42,397 nucleotides of DNA. Origin: a virus. The stretch is taken from positions 1 through 42,397 of the IMG/VR virus record IMGVR_UViG_3300020056_000060; one strand, given 5' to 3'. Below the pieces are notes generated by a model. The model did no database searches. It had not been told where the DNA came from and saw only the letters and a program-made list of their open reading frames with translations. The first letter of the stretch is position 1. Each line of letters opens with the position of its first letter. Below are positions 41,378-42,397 of this stretch, piece by piece. The position numbers and the translations under genes were made by a program.

Positions 41378-42397
41378 AAATCAATGAAATAAAAAGGATA
41401 TACGAAGCAGCACCAAAAACATTTACGCCAACACATTATGGCGGTGCATTTGGCGCAAATCCTTTGATGCTCCACTCAGATGGTAAACTGTATTTTAGAG
41501 CACAAGGACAAATACAGCCGTGGCAAGGTAATCCAACAGGAACTGGACTGCTAGGTAAATTTAATCCAGCAACTGTAAAAGGCAGAATTGTCAACGGCCA
41601 ACGTGTTCCATACAGACCAGGTGAAAATTTTTCAAACGATCCAACAGCAAGACCAGGTGGTGGCACACAAGCATCAACATGGCAAGATCCTGATGCACAA
41701 CCTACACAGGCAGCAAGACCAGTTACTGGCGCAAGCTACGATCAAGGTTTACTACGTAGAGGTAGCAGAGGTGCTGGAGTAAAAGAACTACAAGCAAAAC
41801 TAGGTATGCCTAAAAGCGAACAAGATGGTATCTTTGGTCCTAAGACAGAAGCAGCAGTTAAAAAACTACAGCAATCACAAGGTATTAAAGTTGACGGTAT
41901 TGTAGGCCCAGAAACACGCGGTGCTATTGCAAAACTACAAGCACCTGAAGATCCTAGCGCACCTGAGCAAACACCGCCAACAAGAACCGAACCAGAAACA
42001 AAAGAACCTGAAACAAAAGAACCTGAAACAAAAGAACCAGAAACAAAAGAACCAGAAACAACAACAGATACGTCTACAGATACAACAACAGATACATCTA
42101 CAGATACATCAGCAAACGATAATCAAAGTGCTGCTGATGATGCGCAAAATCAAAATGATGCAGATTTTAGTGATCCAGAGGAAACACCTACAACACAACG
42201 CAGTGCAAGAGATATATGGAATATAATAAAAAGTAAACGTGATGCTCTACCGCAAGGCCCTGAAAGAGTTAGATTATCTAATCTAATGAATCAGATCAAT
42301 GTAAGCACTACAACTCCAGAAGCAGCAGAAGAAATTCTTGCTCAAGCAGAAGAAATTAGTCCAACCGAACCAGGTGATGAAACACCAACTGAACCAG
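41374..42397 (+). CDS. Peptidoglycan-binding-domain protein, possible second internal protein (3' end outside window)
   Basis: Open frame of 341 codons reaching the window end, starting at an ATGA overlap. Residues 1-11 (MKINEIKRIYE, then Ala-Ala) again look like a short prohead-targeting peptide with an I-x-E cut site. Residues ~125-190 are a PG_binding_1 domain: LLRRGSRGAGVKELQAKLG, then DGIFGPKTEAAVKKLQQSQG and VDGIVGPETRGAIAKL, with the usual paired D-G-x-x-G-P-x-T motifs. Residues ~205-230 are five EPETK repeats, then a Thr/Asp/Ser-rich linker. From ~270 a helical part begins (RSARDIWNIIKSKRDALPQGPERVRL). The catalytic domain, if any, lies beyond the window. It could be a virion lysin or a host-envelope-binding protein. 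Confidence 0.75.
   Translation, partial: MKINEIKRIYEAAPKTFTPTHYGGAFGANPLMLHSDGKLYFRAQGQIQPWQGNPTGTGLLGKFNPATVKGRIVNGQRVPYRPGENFSNDPTARPGGGTQASTWQDPDAQPTQAARPVTGASYDQGLLRRGSRGAGVKELQAKLGMPKSEQDGIFGPKTEAAVKKLQQSQGIKVDGIVGPETRGAIAKLQAPEDPSAPEQTPPTRTEPETKEPETKEPETKEPETKEPETTTDTSTDTTTDTSTDTSANDNQSAADDAQNQNDADFSDPEETPTTQRSARDIWNIIKSKRDALPQGPERVRLSNLMNQINVSTTTPEAAEEILAQAEEISPTEPGDETPTEP
41989..42063 (+). repeat. 15-bp tandem repeats encoding EPETK
   Basis: Five units of 15 bp (GAACC(A/T)GAAACAAAA) in the linker of the peptidoglycan-binding protein, the last ending in Thr instead of Lys. Confidence 0.85.

Noticed and set aside
41588-42226. Gln/Lys-rich plus-strand frames in the last kilobase
   Set aside because: They are out-of-frame readings of the peptidoglycan-binding protein, whose frame is open from 41374 to the window end.
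1-42397. tRNA genes, CRISPR arrays, integrase or attachment sites
   Set aside because: None seen on reading; repeats present are in-frame coding repeats and spacers of CRISPR type are absent.

Overview
The window is a stretch of the virion-morphogenesis region of a T4-like myovirus with AT-rich DNA. Portal (gp20), prohead protease (gp21), scaffold (gp22), major capsid (gp23), neck (gp13, gp14), sheath stabiliser (gp15), sheath (gp18), tail tube (gp19), head completion (gp4) and small terminase (gp16) homologues can all be recognised from the protein sequences. Low GC, many late-promoter-like ATAAATA boxes, and long structural proteins of the marine T4-like kind suggest a marine phage of the cyanophage/pelagiphage radiation. 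The host cannot be fixed: no photosynthesis or other host-diagnostic gene, tRNA, integrase or CRISPR is present.

Layout. (1) 1-5756, head module: end of the portal gene, an 82-aa unknown, a MptE/GT42-like Rossmann protein, a very acidic gp67-like core protein, gp21, gp22 and gp23, closed by a strong terminator. (2) 5832-7994: a cold-shock-domain-like mini-protein and three small or medium structural proteins. (3) 7998-25407: two related giant fibre-type proteins (2531 and 3165 aa) sharing a beta-helix-like N-terminal part and a repeated module with a Cys-x-Arg-Asp signature (about twelve copies in the first, three in the second). The second ends in an S74 intramolecular chaperone. A 60-aa fibre-associated protein follows. 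(4) 25459-29038: an unknown, a small GT-A glycosyltransferase and an 872-aa protein built of tandem 100-aa glycosyltransferase-like modules. (5) 29010-32278, minus strand: gp14, gp15 and a Nudix hydrolase. (6) 32315-42397, plus strand: gp13, a methyltransferase, a P-loop (deoxy)nucleotide kinase-like protein, gp18, gp19, a second tube-fold protein, an unknown, gp4, gp16, and two genes whose products start with sequences resembling T4 capsid-targeting peptides; the last carries a peptidoglycan-binding domain and runs off the window.

Gene order is rearranged relative to T4, where 13-14-15-16-17-18-19-20-21-22-23 are collinear. Here gp14-gp15 are inverted, and a perfect 16-bp palindrome made of two back-to-back late promoter boxes (32284-32299) sits between gp14 and gp13. 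Several late boxes overlap the stop codon of the preceding gene or lie only 4-5 nt before an ATG, which suggests leaderless late transcripts. Two near-consensus sigma70-type promoters mark the non-structural cargo genes (kinase, and the glycosyltransferase operon), so these may be expressed earlier than the virion genes around them.
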